64,000 nt of DNA from Desulfovibrio sp. JY (GCA_021730285.1 CP082962.1:1-64000); one strand, 5' to 3'. Positions 1 through 9,406 are shown, counted from the stretch's first letter. Translations and numbers: made by a program. The notes: generated by a model from the sequence alone, not told the origin.

Positions 1-1
1 T

Positions 2-115
2 CGCACCGCAGCTTCCGCCTTCGACGTCCGGCCGTTGCCCTTTCCGCCGCGGATGGGCCCTGGCGTCTGGCTCGTCGCCACACCAGCCGCGCGTTTCCCC
101 AAGGAGGCGTCATGA
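2..115 (+). CDS. possible 3' end of an upstream gene (partial)
   Basis: The window opens inside a reading frame that stays open from base 2 and ends with TGA at 113-115, overlapping the ATG of the next gene as ATGA. The 37 visible residues end in AARFPKEAS and match no family I know. The frame is too short to prove coding. The only support is the ATGA overlap, which is a common arrangement in this window. Confidence 0.25.
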   Translation, partial: RTAASAFDVRPLPFPPRMGPGVWLVATPAARFPKEAS

Positions 116-696
116 CCGGGATTCATGACAAGGCCAATGCGTTAAAACATACATTCGTCTCGGAAGGACGCGTCTTCATCGTACTTTTTATCTATCTGGC
201 GCTCTTGCTTGGAGGATTTGCCTGGTACAAGCGACTTGTCCTCCTGCAATACAAATTTCAATTTCTCCACTACGGCTACAGTATTGTCGAAGCCGCCGTT
301 CTGGCCAAGCTCATCCTGGTGGGCAACGCCTTTGGTCTGACCAAACCTTTTCGCAAGTTGCCCTTGATCTGGACGAGCCTGTTTCAGACCCTGGCGATCA
401 GCTTCCTGGCCATCTTCTTTTCCCTGGAAGAAGAAACTGTCATCGGCCTGTTCCACGGGCAAGGATTGGCCTGGGGCTTTCACGCCATCATGCGGCACAG
501 TTGGCGACAAATCCTGGCGGACTTCATCATCATCTTCATGTCCCTTGTCCCGCTGTTCTCCATTTGGGAACTGGGAAAGGTCCTTGGCCCCAGACAATGT
601 TACGACATGTTTTTCAAGAGACGGCCGCCAAGCGGCTTTTGCCTGATGCCGCAAGCGCCCTCGGCGAGCGCCGCTTCCCGTGACCAAAAGCACTAA
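112..696 (+). CDS. small integral membrane protein of unknown function
   Basis: The protein has 194 residues. The start is supported by AAGGAGG a few bases upstream. About four hydrophobic segments are visible (roughly residues 20-40, 55-75, 85-105 and 135-155), and the C-terminal tail (RRPPSGF onward) is hydrophilic and probably cytoplasmic. I recognise no catalytic motif or named domain. It stands before a 275-base gap and the MFS exporter gene, so a shared transcript is uncertain. Function unknown; an inner-membrane location is inferred from hydropathy only. Confidence 0.7.
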   Translation: MTGIHDKANALKHTFVSEGRVFIVLFIYLALLLGGFAWYKRLVLLQYKFQFLHYGYSIVEAAVLAKLILVGNAFGLTKPFRKLPLIWTSLFQTLAISFLAIFFSLEEETVIGLFHGQGLAWGFHAIMRHSWRQILADFIIIFMSLVPLFSIWELGKVLGPRQCYDMFFKRRPPSGFCLMPQAPSASAASRDQKH

Positions 697-914
697 GCGT
701 CTGGTGAAAGGCCGGCAGGGCGGGACGGGATCGTCAGCCGGGGCGCACCGCGACAACGCCTACGGGTTGCGACCTGCCCGGTAGGCGCGAGCCTGAAAGA
801 CTGCAAGACCATTGGTTTGCCCCGGCACGAAGAAGCAGCGGATGTTCGTGATCCCGTTGACGCGGGACAGGCAGGACCGCAACGGACAGGCGTCCGGGCA
901 TTCTCTTTCCAAGA

Positions 915-938
915 GGCGTGGCGTGGCGTGGCGTGGCG
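915..938. repeat. pentanucleotide tandem repeat (GGCGT)
   Basis: Four full copies of GGCGT plus GGCG lie about 35 bases before the exporter start codon. They are followed by an AT-rich stretch (aataaaacataacc) that could hold a -10 element. A change in copy number here would change promoter spacing. Confidence 0.8.
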
Positions 939-971
939 AATAAAACATAACCAGGGGACAAGGTGAAGAAA

Positions 972-2609
972 ATGTCTGATCAGATACAGAAGAACACAAA
1001 AGGCTCCTGGGGTGTTCTGATGGCGTTTCTGGCCTTGACGCAGATCGGACTCGTGGCCGACAATGTATTGCTTACGAACGCCATGTCCGCCATCGCCAAG
1101 AGTCTGCATGCGACCGTATCCGATTTGCAGATCGCCAACCTCATCTATCCGCTGATCAGCGCCCCGGTCATGGTTGCCGCCGGCATTCTGGGCGGCGCGT
1201 TCGGCTGGCGAAAGCTCCTGATCGTGGGGTTGGCCATTGTGGTTCTGGCCGAGGCGCTCGCGAGCGTCAGCACGAACATCCTCTTTTTCAACTACATCGC
1301 CCGCACGTTGATTGGCATCGGCGCCGGGCTGTGCGTGCCCGCCGTCCTCGGGTACATTACCGACAATTTCAGTCGCGCCCAGATGACGACGTCATTCGCC
1401 CTCCTCAGCGCCTCCGTGGCGCTCAGCGCCGCATTGGCGCCGATCGCCAGCGGGATCGTCGTCATGTACCTGAGCTGGCAAGCCGGGTTCGTTATTCTGG
1501 CGGCGCTGTTTCTCCTGTGTCTTCTCGGCTTTTTCTTCTTCGCGCCACGCGACGCCGTAAGCGGCGGCGTGGCCAGGTTCGATTATGCGGGATTCATACT
1601 GCTCTTTGTCGGCCTGACGACAATATTGCTCGCCCTGTCAAAAGCCAGCACGTGGGGCGTTTTCTTTGCCAATTCACAAGCGCCGTTCTCGATTTACCAG
1701 ATTTCTCCCTGCCTGTTCTTCGTGCTGGCGGGCATCGCCCTGTTGTGCATTTTCATGCGACACGAAAACCTCCGCGAACATAAATATGGCAAAGACGCTG
1801 TCCTGCTGCGATGCGTGCTTTTGACGACGCCCGGCATCCGGGCCGGCCTGTTTATGACCGGCTTTTATTATTACCTGGCCATGGGCGCCGCCTTTGTCCT
1901 GGTGCTCTACTTGCAAATTGTCCTTAAGTATAACGCCATCATCTCGGGCGTCATTTTCGCCGTCGTCTCGGTGGGAATGATCGGAGGCTCGCTGCTGACC
2001 CCGAAATTCGGCCAGAACTTTTCCCTCAGGGCAATCAGCCTCGCGGGCATTGGACTGAGCACTGTGTCCACCCTGCTGATCGTCATGGCCATCGGCCCGG
2101 ACGGCTTTTCCTTCTGGCTGTATGTCGGATCGTTCTTCCTGGGAGTGGGCTCCGGCATGGTCACGGCGGAAGCGCCCTACGCCGTCACCTCGGCCATCGA
2201 GGACACCTTCCACGACAAACAACTGGCCGGCCAATCCTCGGGCGCCCAGGGGGCGGCGCGCAACGTCGGCCAAGCCATCGGGTTGGCCCTGGTGGGACTG
2301 GTGCTTGTTGTCGGGCTGACGACATTCACGAGAACGGAGATCCTGAAGAACAAGTCGTTTCCCCCTTCCGTGGACAACCTGAGCCGCATGGTCGACAGCA
2401 TGGCTTTCGTGGTGGACGACAATGTCCGGTCATTTCTGAAAGACAGGAATATCGAGGACCAATATATCGAGGAAATCGTCGCCGAATACAACAAGGGACG
2501 TATCTTCTCCGTACGCGCATCCCTGTTGCTGCTCGCTGTCGGCGGCGCCTTGTTTCTCCTCCCGGCCATGAGCCTGACCAGTCGCAAGCTCAAGGACATG
2601 CGGGACTGA
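972..2609 (+). CDS. MFS drug-exporter-like transporter (DHA2 type)
   Basis: A major facilitator protein of 545 residues, probably a proton-driven exporter of toxic or amphipathic compounds. It has about 14 hydrophobic segments, as in the QacA/EmrB (DHA2) branch, and glycine-rich helices typical of MFS (GGAFGWRK near residue 70, GIGAGLCVPAVLGYI near 115). A long hydrophilic loop near residues 455-510 (around SVDNLSRMVDSM and VDDNVRSFL) precedes the last helix. I chose ATG 972 over the in-frame GTG at 963 because AAGGTG lies just upstream at good spacing. The outer-membrane protein gene begins 24 bases later, suggesting a two-gene operon. Substrate unknown. Confidence 0.85.
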   Translation: MSDQIQKNTKGSWGVLMAFLALTQIGLVADNVLLTNAMSAIAKSLHATVSDLQIANLIYPLISAPVMVAAGILGGAFGWRKLLIVGLAIVVLAEALASVSTNILFFNYIARTLIGIGAGLCVPAVLGYITDNFSRAQMTTSFALLSASVALSAALAPIASGIVVMYLSWQAGFVILAALFLLCLLGFFFFAPRDAVSGGVARFDYAGFILLFVGLTTILLALSKASTWGVFFANSQAPFSIYQISPCLFFVLAGIALLCIFMRHENLREHKYGKDAVLLRCVLLTTPGIRAGLFMTGFYYYLAMGAAFVLVLYLQIVLKYNAIISGVIFAVVSVGMIGGSLLTPKFGQNFSLRAISLAGIGLSTVSTLLIVMAIGPDGFSFWLYVGSFFLGVGSGMVTAEAPYAVTSAIEDTFHDKQLAGQSSGAQGAARNVGQAIGLALVGLVLVVGLTTFTRTEILKNKSFPPSVDNLSRMVDSMAFVVDDNVRSFLKDRNIEDQYIEEIVAEYNKGRIFSVRASLLLLAVGGALFLLPAMSLTSRKLKDMRD

Positions 2610-2633
2610 CGCACCGTCGCGGAAGGAGACACC

Positions 2634-3623
2634 ATGCGCAAGCTATCCCGACACGCACGCCGTTGCAGCAGCATCCTGTGGCTTCTGCTCTCCCTTTGCC
2701 TTTCCGGCAGCGCCCTGGCCGCCGAGAGCGGCGCCAGCCACTACACCCAGGGGGCCTACGGGGACTTCCTCATGGCCTACGTTCCGGGACCCGGATTTTC
2801 CGTGCGCAACGATACCATCTACCAGTCCGCCCACATGGACGGCACGCTCAAGGGCGGCCGCGTCTACGCCGGCCTCGACCAGACCATGGTGATGAACATC
2901 AGCACGCTCACCGGCATGCTCGAGGTTGAGGCAATCGGCGGCTTTCTTGGCGCGGGCTTCGGCGTGCCGTTCATCGTCAACGAACATGTCACTGGCGACG
3001 TGGCGGCGGACTACAACGCACGGTCCCGCCTGACCGGCCATACGTCCGACCGGCATCTGGCTTTCAGTGGCGGCGGGGACCGGGGGGGCCTTTCCGACCT
3101 CTTTTTCATGCCGCTCATCGCAAACTGGACATTCGGCGAATGCCATCTGACCGTCATGCCCATGGTGTTTTTGCCAACGGGCTATTACAATAAAAGTTCG
3201 CTCACCAACCTTGGCATGCATTACGCCACGTTCGACGGCAACATCGCGTTCACCTGGCTGCGTAACAAGCAATACGAGTTGTCGTTTGACGCGGGCTACA
3301 TGATCAATACCGAGAACATGGCCACCCGCTATTTATCCGGGAACCAGATCCATGTGGACTGGACGCTGGCCTACCATGTCAATGAACGCCTGGCCTTTGG
3401 CGCGGTGGGGTATCTGTTCGCCCAGACGACGCCGGATTCGGGCCAGGGAGCCAGCATGGGCGGTTTTTACTCCTCGGGCACGGGAATCGGCCCGGCCATC
3501 ACCTACACCGCAACCCTTGGCGGCAAGGAGTTCACGTTGGTGACCAAATGGCTCCACGGTCTGGGCGCCAGCCACAGCTTTCTGGGGGAGACTCTCTACG
3601 GCTCGTTCATTGTGTCTTTTTGA
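2634..3623 (+). CDS. outer-membrane beta-barrel protein, phenol-degradation MetA/SphA-like
   Basis: A 329-residue protein with a clear signal peptide (positive start, hydrophobic LWLLLSLCLSGSALA, cleavage after ALA near residue 29). The rest alternates short aromatic and hydrophobic strands with turns and ends in phenylalanine (SFIVSF), as expected of an outer-membrane barrel. Spacing and motifs such as FLPTGYYNKSS resemble the 'MetA pathway of phenol degradation' family found beside transporters of aromatic or hydrophobic compounds. GGAGA precedes the ATG. Immediate linkage to the MFS exporter suggests the two act on the same hydrophobic substrate across the two membranes (inference). Confidence 0.65.
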   Translation: MRKLSRHARRCSSILWLLLSLCLSGSALAAESGASHYTQGAYGDFLMAYVPGPGFSVRNDTIYQSAHMDGTLKGGRVYAGLDQTMVMNISTLTGMLEVEAIGGFLGAGFGVPFIVNEHVTGDVAADYNARSRLTGHTSDRHLAFSGGGDRGGLSDLFFMPLIANWTFGECHLTVMPMVFLPTGYYNKSSLTNLGMHYATFDGNIAFTWLRNKQYELSFDAGYMINTENMATRYLSGNQIHVDWTLAYHVNERLAFGAVGYLFAQTTPDSGQGASMGGFYSSGTGIGPAITYTATLGGKEFTLVTKWLHGLGASHSFLGETLYGSFIVSF

Positions 3624-3669
3624 GCCTCGGGCGCGAGGTCGAGGCGGCCCCGCTTCCTGCCTGAAAGCA

Positions 3670-3773
3670 AGCCCTCCGGTTCTCCAGGGCGAGTGGAGAA
3701 CCGGAGGGCTGGATAACGTCCGGAGAACCGGAGGGCTCCGGGGAAGATTGGGGTTATCTTGGGAGAGATAACC
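3670..3773. terminator. inverted-repeat cluster between convergent genes
   Basis: AGCCCTCCGGTTCTCC (3670-3685) pairs perfectly with GGAGAACCGGAGGGCT (3695-3710) around a 9-base loop. A third copy, identical to the right arm, lies at 3722-3737. A second hairpin, GGTTATCT/AGATAACC, lies at 3752-3773. They sit between two convergent genes, so bidirectional termination is likely; no strong U-tract follows the first stem. Confidence 0.6.
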
Positions 3774-3831
3774 GCCGACGCCACATGGCGAATGCGTTCA
3801 ACGGGAATTGGCGCGACACGACGCCGGTGTT

Positions 3832-5103
3832 CTATTTTCCGAATTTGATCCCGGCATCGATCGTCAGCCCCATGCCGACACTCCCGAACCGGTTGCCCGG
3901 GACCAGGCGTCCAGCGGGCACAGCATTCCTACAGGCTTGGGCGATAAGCGGAATCGCCGTGCTGCCGCCGGTCATAAAAAGCGTCTGTATCTTCGAAGCG
4001 GCTACGCCGGCTCTTTTGAGACATTCCTTGATCTGGAAAACAATGCCGTCTTTTTCCTTCTCGATATCACTTTCGAACTTTTTCCGGGAGACTGAAGCGC
4101 GAAGCCCCTTCTCGACATAGTTTAGCGAGACTGAGGCGGCATCCCGTTCCGAAAGCGCAATTTTGGCAGCCTCGACATCACCGGCCAGGCGATGGCCTTC
4201 CTGCTTCTGGATAATCCTGACCAGCCGATCCACCAGATCTTGCCGCTGCGCATGGTAGTGAACGTTTTTTACGCCTTGCAACGCTCTGTTGTTATACAAA
4301 AAAACTATTTTATGCCATGTCGCCAGTTCGCGATAATAGGTTGGCGGCAGGTCCAATACCGCATCACCGGGAAAAAGGCTCCTGGTCCGCGTCCTGTAGC
4401 CAAAAAGCGGCATTATCTGCTCGAGACTCAGTTTCAAGTCCAAATCGGTTCCGCCGATATGCACGCCCGTGTTGGCCAGGATGTCCTGCTTCCTGTCCGC
4501 CTTTCCCCGCCTGTCCGGGGAAACCCGAACAACGGAAAAATCGGACGTGCCGCCGCCGATATCGACAATCAAGGCCAGCTCTTCTCTCGTGACCGATTGT
4601 TCGTAATCCAGGGCCGCCGCTATGGGTTCATACTGGAAAAACACATGGCGAAAACCGGCCTTTCTTGTGATGTCCTCAAGATGCCCCTGCGCCAGCGCAT
4701 CGGCCTGCTCGTCGGCGTCCACAAACCGAACAGGACGCCCCATGACGACATTCTCGATGGCATGGCCGACAGTGGATTCGGCCCTGCGCTTCAACTGTTC
4801 TATGAAACTGACGATGATATCCTTGAAGAAAATATTTTCGTAGCCCACTTCCGTCGATTCGTTGATCAGCGAGCTGCCAAGGATGCTCTTGAGGGATCGC
4901 AGCAAACGCCCCTCACAACCATCCATATAAAACGCTATCGCCTCATTGCCGAACAGCACGCCGTTTTCTTCGGTGTCATAAAAAATGGCGCTGGGAATCG
5001 TTTGCCGCTTGCCTTCCAATTCCACAAGACAAGGAGCGCCGTCCCTTAAAAAACCGACAGCGGAATTGGATGTTCCGAAATCAATCCCAAGAGCCACCGA
5101 CAT
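3832..5103 (-). CDS. Hsp70-family ATPase lacking the long C-terminal domain (YegD-like)
   Basis: A 423-residue actin-fold ATPase. The first phosphate loop is GIDFGTSNSAVGFL at residues 6-19, the second phosphate motif is VDIGGGTSDFSVV, and the adenosine site includes MTGGSTAIPLI near residue 380. Length and absence of a substrate-binding lid match the YegD group rather than DnaK (about 640 residues). I chose ATG 5103 because the family begins exactly there (MSVALGIDFG) and GGAGAAGG lies upstream. It stands alone between a convergent membrane-protein gene and a divergent non-coding region. The client is unknown. Confidence 0.85.
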   Translation of the reverse strand: MSVALGIDFGTSNSAVGFLRDGAPCLVELEGKRQTIPSAIFYDTEENGVLFGNEAIAFYMDGCEGRLLRSLKSILGSSLINESTEVGYENIFFKDIIVSFIEQLKRRAESTVGHAIENVVMGRPVRFVDADEQADALAQGHLEDITRKAGFRHVFFQYEPIAAALDYEQSVTREELALIVDIGGGTSDFSVVRVSPDRRGKADRKQDILANTGVHIGGTDLDLKLSLEQIMPLFGYRTRTRSLFPGDAVLDLPPTYYRELATWHKIVFLYNNRALQGVKNVHYHAQRQDLVDRLVRIIQKQEGHRLAGDVEAAKIALSERDAASVSLNYVEKGLRASVSRKKFESDIEKEKDGIVFQIKECLKRAGVAASKIQTLFMTGGSTAIPLIAQACRNAVPAGRLVPGNRFGSVGMGLTIDAGIKFGK

Positions 5104-5577
5104 ACCTTCTCCGTATTTATCTCGCGCCAACAGAGTGACCAACGCATGAAACCCGGCTGAAGAAACAAAAAAGCCCCGTTGGCGCTGCGCCGACGCGACC
5201 ACCTTACGAAATAGGATTTAAAAAGAGTTTCAGGGTATTAAATCACGATCAGGGGATGTCGGGATGGCATGCAGGCGCGCCCCCTGCTCCGCGGTCCGGG
5301 AAACAAACCCCGGAAACAGGCGCGAGGCCCCGCCCCGTCCCGAAGTCCCCACGGGATTTCGGTCCCGAAAAAAAGCCGGGGGACAAAAAGCGTTGGTTTC
5401 GTTGGCTGTTGTTGGAGCGGGGGAGCTACACTTCCGGGGACGGGCAGGTCAAGCGCTTTTTCCCGGAGGGGAGCCCCGACTGCGACCGGACATCCCTGCA
5501 AGCGCGGCGGGCAGAGTTTTGTTGGTTACCCCATATCGTGCTTTCATGAGACATCCCCGCCAGCCGATGGGGCCGTG
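5104..5577. other. non-coding gap with a possible chaperone-gene promoter
   Basis: No convincing gene. On the minus strand, CCTGAAA and CCTATTT (within 5209-5234) are separated by 12 bases, loosely resembling a heat-shock sigma factor site for the Hsp70-like gene, but spacing and sequence are not ideal. The rest is GC-rich, including CGAAGTCCCCACGGGATTTCG near 5340-5361, which can fold. Confidence 0.35.
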
Positions 5578-6255
5578 TCATGCCGTGTCGTCACCCACTT
5601 CGATGAGACCCATTTTGACGGCATAATGGACCAGCTCGGCCATATTGGAAAAGCCGAGCTTGCCGAAGATGTTCGAGCGGTGGTTCTCGACGGTCTTTCG
5701 GGAAATGTAGAGATCCGCGGCAATGGCCGCGACGCCGCGCCCCTCGGCCAGCAGGCGCAGGATCTGCTGTTCGCGGCGGGTCAGGGTGTCGTAGGCCGGA
5801 TCGGCGGGCCGCGAGCGATGGGTGGCGTATTCGTCGAGCTTGAGGAGCACCTGGGGCACGATGGCCCCGTCGAGATAGCGATCCCCCCGGGAAACGGCGT
5901 CCAGGCCGTGCAGCAGACTGACCGCGGCGGAATCCTTGAGGACATAGCCGAGCGCCCCCAGCCGCAGGCTCTCCGCCACCAGATCCAGGCGCGTGTGCAT
6001 GCTGACCACGAGGATGCGCGGCGGCACGGGCAAGGCGCGCAACCGCCGGATGACCTCGATGCCGTCGGCGTCGGGCAGGCCGATGTCCAGCACCACGATG
6101 TCCGGCGTCTGCGTCCTGGCCAGCTCCAGCGCCTCCCCGGCCGTGCCGGCTTCGCCAAGGACGGCGTAGGCCGATTGCCCGGCGATCAGCGAGCGCAGCC
6201 CCTCCCGGAAGAGCGGATGGTCATCGACCAGGAGAATCTTCAGGGGACCTGACAT
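5578..6255 (-). CDS. NarL/FixJ-type response regulator
   Basis: A 225-residue regulator. The receiver domain occupies residues 1-120, with the acidic pair at D11-D12, phosphoacceptor D57 (VVLDIGLPD) and the conserved lysine in YVLKDSAA. A LuxR-type helix-turn-helix follows (LTRREQQILRLLAEG and SRKTVENHRSNIFGKLG, about residues 155-205). I chose ATG 6255 because the canonical start (KILLVDDHP) follows at once and GGAGGGG lies upstream. It overlaps the end of the partner kinase gene by 16 bases, so the two are translationally coupled. Confidence 0.92.
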   Translation of the reverse strand: MSGPLKILLVDDHPLFREGLRSLIAGQSAYAVLGEAGTAGEALELARTQTPDIVVLDIGLPDADGIEVIRRLRALPVPPRILVVSMHTRLDLVAESLRLGALGYVLKDSAAVSLLHGLDAVSRGDRYLDGAIVPQVLLKLDEYATHRSRPADPAYDTLTRREQQILRLLAEGRGVAAIAADLYISRKTVENHRSNIFGKLGFSNMAELVHYAVKMGLIEVGDDTA

Positions 6256-7412
6256 GGGCCTTGCCCCTCCACCGGGACTTCCACCTTGATGCGCACCCCC
6301 TTGCCGGGGCGCGCGCGCAGCGTGAACCGTCCGCCAAGCAGCCGGATACGTTCGCCCATGCTCCAAAGCCCCATGTGCTTTTCCGCCAGGGCCTGGGGAA
6401 GGCGCACCTGCGGATCGAACCCCTGGCCGTCGTCGCTTATCCGCAGCAGACAGTGGGGATACGAGGCGACCAGCCGCACGGAAATGCTCGAACAGCGGCC
6501 ATGGCGGCAGGCATTGGCCAAGCCTTCCTGGAGCACGCGGTAGAGATTGATGCTCGTTTCAAAGGGCATACGGAGCGCTTCCATCCCGTCGGCGGAAAAA
6601 GCGATGGGCACCCCGTGCCGGGCGGAAAGCTCCTGGCACAAGCGGCAGGCGGTTTCGGCCAGGCCGAGCTGGGTCAAAGCCGGCGGCAGCAGGTTGTAGG
6701 CCAGATCGCGTAGCGCCATGACGGCCGTGCCCAGGCGGGTGGAACACTCCCGGACCGCTTCCCGGGCGTCTTGCGCGCCGTCGTCGAGCAAAGGGAGCAG
6801 CCCCTCCAGGCGCAGGCGCGTGACGGACAGGAGCTGGCCCACATCGTCGTGCAGTTCGCGGGCAATACGCTGTCGCTCGTGTTCCTGCGCCTTGAGGAGT
6901 TCCTGGGACAACCGCCGCAGCCGCTCCTCGTTTTCGCGCGCCTCGATGATTCTCCCGAGGTGGTCGGCGACCGCATCGAGCAGATGGCGTTCCTCGCGCA
7001 GGAAAGGCCCCTCGTCGCAGGGCGGCCGTTTGCCCAGATAGCCCACCTCGATGTGGCCGACGGCTTCCCCATGCACCCGGACCGGACTCGACTGCTTCGC
7101 CACGGGCCGCCGCGCCGCGGGCGTGGCAAAGCCACGACCGCCGATCGTCAGCTTCACGCAGGCGATTTCAGGATACTGCCAGGCCCGGGCCACGATGCCG
7201 CACACGCCGGACAGGATGTCGTCAAGGGCCAGGTCGTGGCGCTGCGACAGCCGCGTGATTTCGTAAAGGCAGTCCAATTCCTTGATGCGTTCGCGCAGGG
7301 CCGCCGTGACGTCCTTGGGCGCGGACTCCGGTCCGGCCGAAGTCCGGCGTTGTTCCCCGGCGGCCCCGGCAGCCCCGGCGTCAAGGTCACGTTGCCTTTC
7401 GGTCTTCTCCAT
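6240..7412 (-). CDS. soluble GAF-domain histidine kinase (NarX/DegS-type)
   Basis: A 390-residue sensor kinase without membrane segments. It has an N-terminal hydrophilic stretch, a GAF-like sensor region at about 45-160, a HisKA_3 dimerisation/phosphoacceptor segment with H188 (RIARELHDDVGQLL), and a C-terminal ATPase domain with ANACRHG near residue 300 and DDGQGFD near 345. This is the class that partners NarL-type regulators, and the regulator gene overlaps its end. The lack of membrane anchors and the GAF domain imply a cytoplasmic signal such as a small molecule or redox state. Signal unknown. Confidence 0.9.
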   Translation of the reverse strand: MEKTERQRDLDAGAAGAAGEQRRTSAGPESAPKDVTAALRERIKELDCLYEITRLSQRHDLALDDILSGVCGIVARAWQYPEIACVKLTIGGRGFATPAARRPVAKQSSPVRVHGEAVGHIEVGYLGKRPPCDEGPFLREERHLLDAVADHLGRIIEARENEERLRRLSQELLKAQEHERQRIARELHDDVGQLLSVTRLRLEGLLPLLDDGAQDAREAVRECSTRLGTAVMALRDLAYNLLPPALTQLGLAETACRLCQELSARHGVPIAFSADGMEALRMPFETSINLYRVLQEGLANACRHGRCSSISVRLVASYPHCLLRISDDGQGFDPQVRLPQALAEKHMGLWSMGERIRLLGGRFTLRARPGKGVRIKVEVPVEGQGPCQVP

Positions 7413-7509
7413 GCGTCGTTCCGAATCGAATGCGTCCCTGTCGGGACAGGCCGGACCGGCTTTTTCCCCGGTCCGGCGTCGTTTCTTGCCTGTACGCGCC
7501 GCCCCCCTG

Positions 7510-9156
7510 TCAGGAGAGCAGAATGCGCCTGGCTATGGCGTCCTCGGCCTCCGCGACGTAGGCGAGGCCGGTTTCACGCTGGGTTTCCCGGTTCGCGGCC
7601 ACGATATCCTCCCGGGAAATGGCCGGGGCGGAGAACTTTCGCGCGCCGGCCAGAAGTTGTTGCAGCCCGGCCCCGAGCTTGTCCAGCAAGGTGAAGGTGG
7701 CCACGGCCCCGTAAGGGATGCGCTCCATCTCCGCCGGGCCGAGAAGGCTTTGCAGCGTGTGCCAGGTGGCGAAAAGCTGCTCGGGCGCAGTGCCGAGCGA
7801 CGACACGGATTTCGGCAGGCTCTCCCAGTTGCCATGCACGCGCTCCCGCCGTTCGGGATGCAGGGCCCCCTCGATGTTCGAGCCGAGAAACCCCGGAATC
7901 ATGATGGCCCTTCCCATGCAGACGAGCTTGGAAAACGGCGCGCCCAGGGCCAGCGCCTTGAACACGTGGTCCTCCCGGGCGAAGCCGCCGGCCAGGGACA
8001 TGTCCGCCACCGGCTGTCCCGAGGCGGCGAGCAGGGCCGCGTATTCCCGGGCCTTGGCGTGGAGCAGGATGGACGGCACGCCCCAGGTCTCCATCATGTT
8101 CCAGGGGCTCATGCCCGTGCCGCCGCCGGAACCGTCGATGGTGAGCAGATCGAGCCCGGCCAGCGAGGCATAGCGGATGGCCATGGCCAGCGCCTCCATG
8201 CCGTAGGCTCCGGTCTTGAGCGAAATGCGCTCGAAGCCCAGGCGGCGCAGATAGGCCACCTTTTCCAGGAAGCTCTCCCGCACCTGCCCCTCGCTGGTCG
8301 CATCCGTATAGCCCAGCCGGCTGTGACGGGCGAACTCCCGGATCGCCCCGGAGGCGAAGGCCTGGGCCACCTCGGGCAGCTCGGGATCGGGGTCCACGAG
8401 ATAGCCGCGCTTTTTGAGGAACACAGCGTAGTCGATGTCCCGCACCTTGATCTCGCCGCCGATGTTCTTGGCCCCCTGGCCCCACTTGAACTCGATGATC
8501 ACGTCCGGGCCGTATTTGTCGATGATGTACTCGGCCACGCCGTTGCGGGAATCCTCGACGTTGAGCTGGACAAGCATCGCCCCGTAGCCGTCCCGGTCCT
8601 GATAGCGCCGGTAGATGTCGATGCGGCGATCCAGCTCCGGGGCGAGCCGGAGGCGTCCGCCTTCAAAGACGGCCTGCCGGTCGACGCCGACCACGTTTTC
8701 CCCGACCACGATGGGGATGCCGGCCAGGGCGCAGCCCACGGCGAAACAGTCCCAATGGTGCGCCGCGATGAAGGTCGAGCCCAACGCGCCGGTCATGAGC
8801 GGAAGTTTGATCCTGGTCTTGCGGGTCCGGCCGAAGGCCGTTGTCAGGTCGACATTGTGGAACAGGCAGTCGTCCGGGGAGGTGGTCAGTCCCGGAGCCA
8901 GCCCCCGGGCGCCGTAGAGCCGCCCCTGGATGCGCAGCGTGTCGTAGGAGATGCCGCTCGGGCAGGCGTTCTCCGCCCCGACGGTCACCTTGCCGAAATC
9001 GCGCGGATACAGCATGGCCCGGCCGGCCAGGCTCGACAGCCACGTCTCGCAGCGGCCGGCGCAGTCTTCCCGGCACAAGCTGCACAATCCCGATTCCACA
9101 GGGGTCCCGCGATTGGCGGTTCCCAGCACGTCGTTGCTCTTTTGCCCGTTTTGCAT
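7510..9156 (-). CDS. stand-alone FMN glutamate-synthase-type domain protein
   Basis: A 548-residue protein matching the central FMN/Fe-S domain of the glutamate synthase large subunit, the 'archaeal-type' arrangement lacking the amidotransferase domain. A Cys cluster at C25, C28, C32 and C36 can hold an Fe-S centre. The barrel motifs include EFKWGQGAKNIGGEI near residue 230, SLKTGAYGMEAL, and TIDGSGGGTG near residue 350. I chose ATG 9156 because GAGGAG precedes it; the longer open frame upstream looks non-coding. It could transfer amide nitrogen or work as an FMN oxidoreductase with separate partners; none is next to it. Confidence 0.85.
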   Translation of the reverse strand: MQNGQKSNDVLGTANRGTPVESGLCSLCREDCAGRCETWLSSLAGRAMLYPRDFGKVTVGAENACPSGISYDTLRIQGRLYGARGLAPGLTTSPDDCLFHNVDLTTAFGRTRKTRIKLPLMTGALGSTFIAAHHWDCFAVGCALAGIPIVVGENVVGVDRQAVFEGGRLRLAPELDRRIDIYRRYQDRDGYGAMLVQLNVEDSRNGVAEYIIDKYGPDVIIEFKWGQGAKNIGGEIKVRDIDYAVFLKKRGYLVDPDPELPEVAQAFASGAIREFARHSRLGYTDATSEGQVRESFLEKVAYLRRLGFERISLKTGAYGMEALAMAIRYASLAGLDLLTIDGSGGGTGMSPWNMMETWGVPSILLHAKAREYAALLAASGQPVADMSLAGGFAREDHVFKALALGAPFSKLVCMGRAIMIPGFLGSNIEGALHPERRERVHGNWESLPKSVSSLGTAPEQLFATWHTLQSLLGPAEMERIPYGAVATFTLLDKLGAGLQQLLAGARKFSAPAISREDIVAANRETQRETGLAYVAEAEDAIARRILLS

Positions 9157-9273
9157 GTTGCTCCTCGAAGGGTTGCCTGGCGCTCCATCGTAACGGGAGG
9201 CCATGAAAAAAGAAACCGGACGCATCTCTAGCATGCTCCCCCTCCTGTCGGTCGATAGGGGGAAGGCGGCAAA

Positions 9274-9312
9274 TTCCGGGAAGCGCTCCCGGAAAACCGG
9301 GAATATTTCCCG
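9274..9312. promoter_or_regulatory. two tandem palindromes in a divergent intergenic region
   Basis: TTCCGGGA-AGCGC-TCCCGGAA (9274-9294) and CGGGAA-TAT-TTCCCG (9298-9312) are perfect inverted repeats sharing the CGGGA half-site. They lie between the glutamate-synthase-like gene (minus strand) and the small-protein cluster (plus strand), as operators would. Confidence 0.5.
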
Positions 9313-9406
9313 ATAACGGACAGGTGAAAGCCCGATTTCAAAAAGCGTCGGCCGCGCTAGAGGTGAAAAAAACGCCTGGACAAGCGGCGTCAACGAGGAC
9401 CGGAAG

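Noticed and set aside
5269-6252. Plus-strand frame opposite the response regulator
   Set aside because: The minus strand carries a complete receiver-LuxR protein; the plus product is low-complexity.
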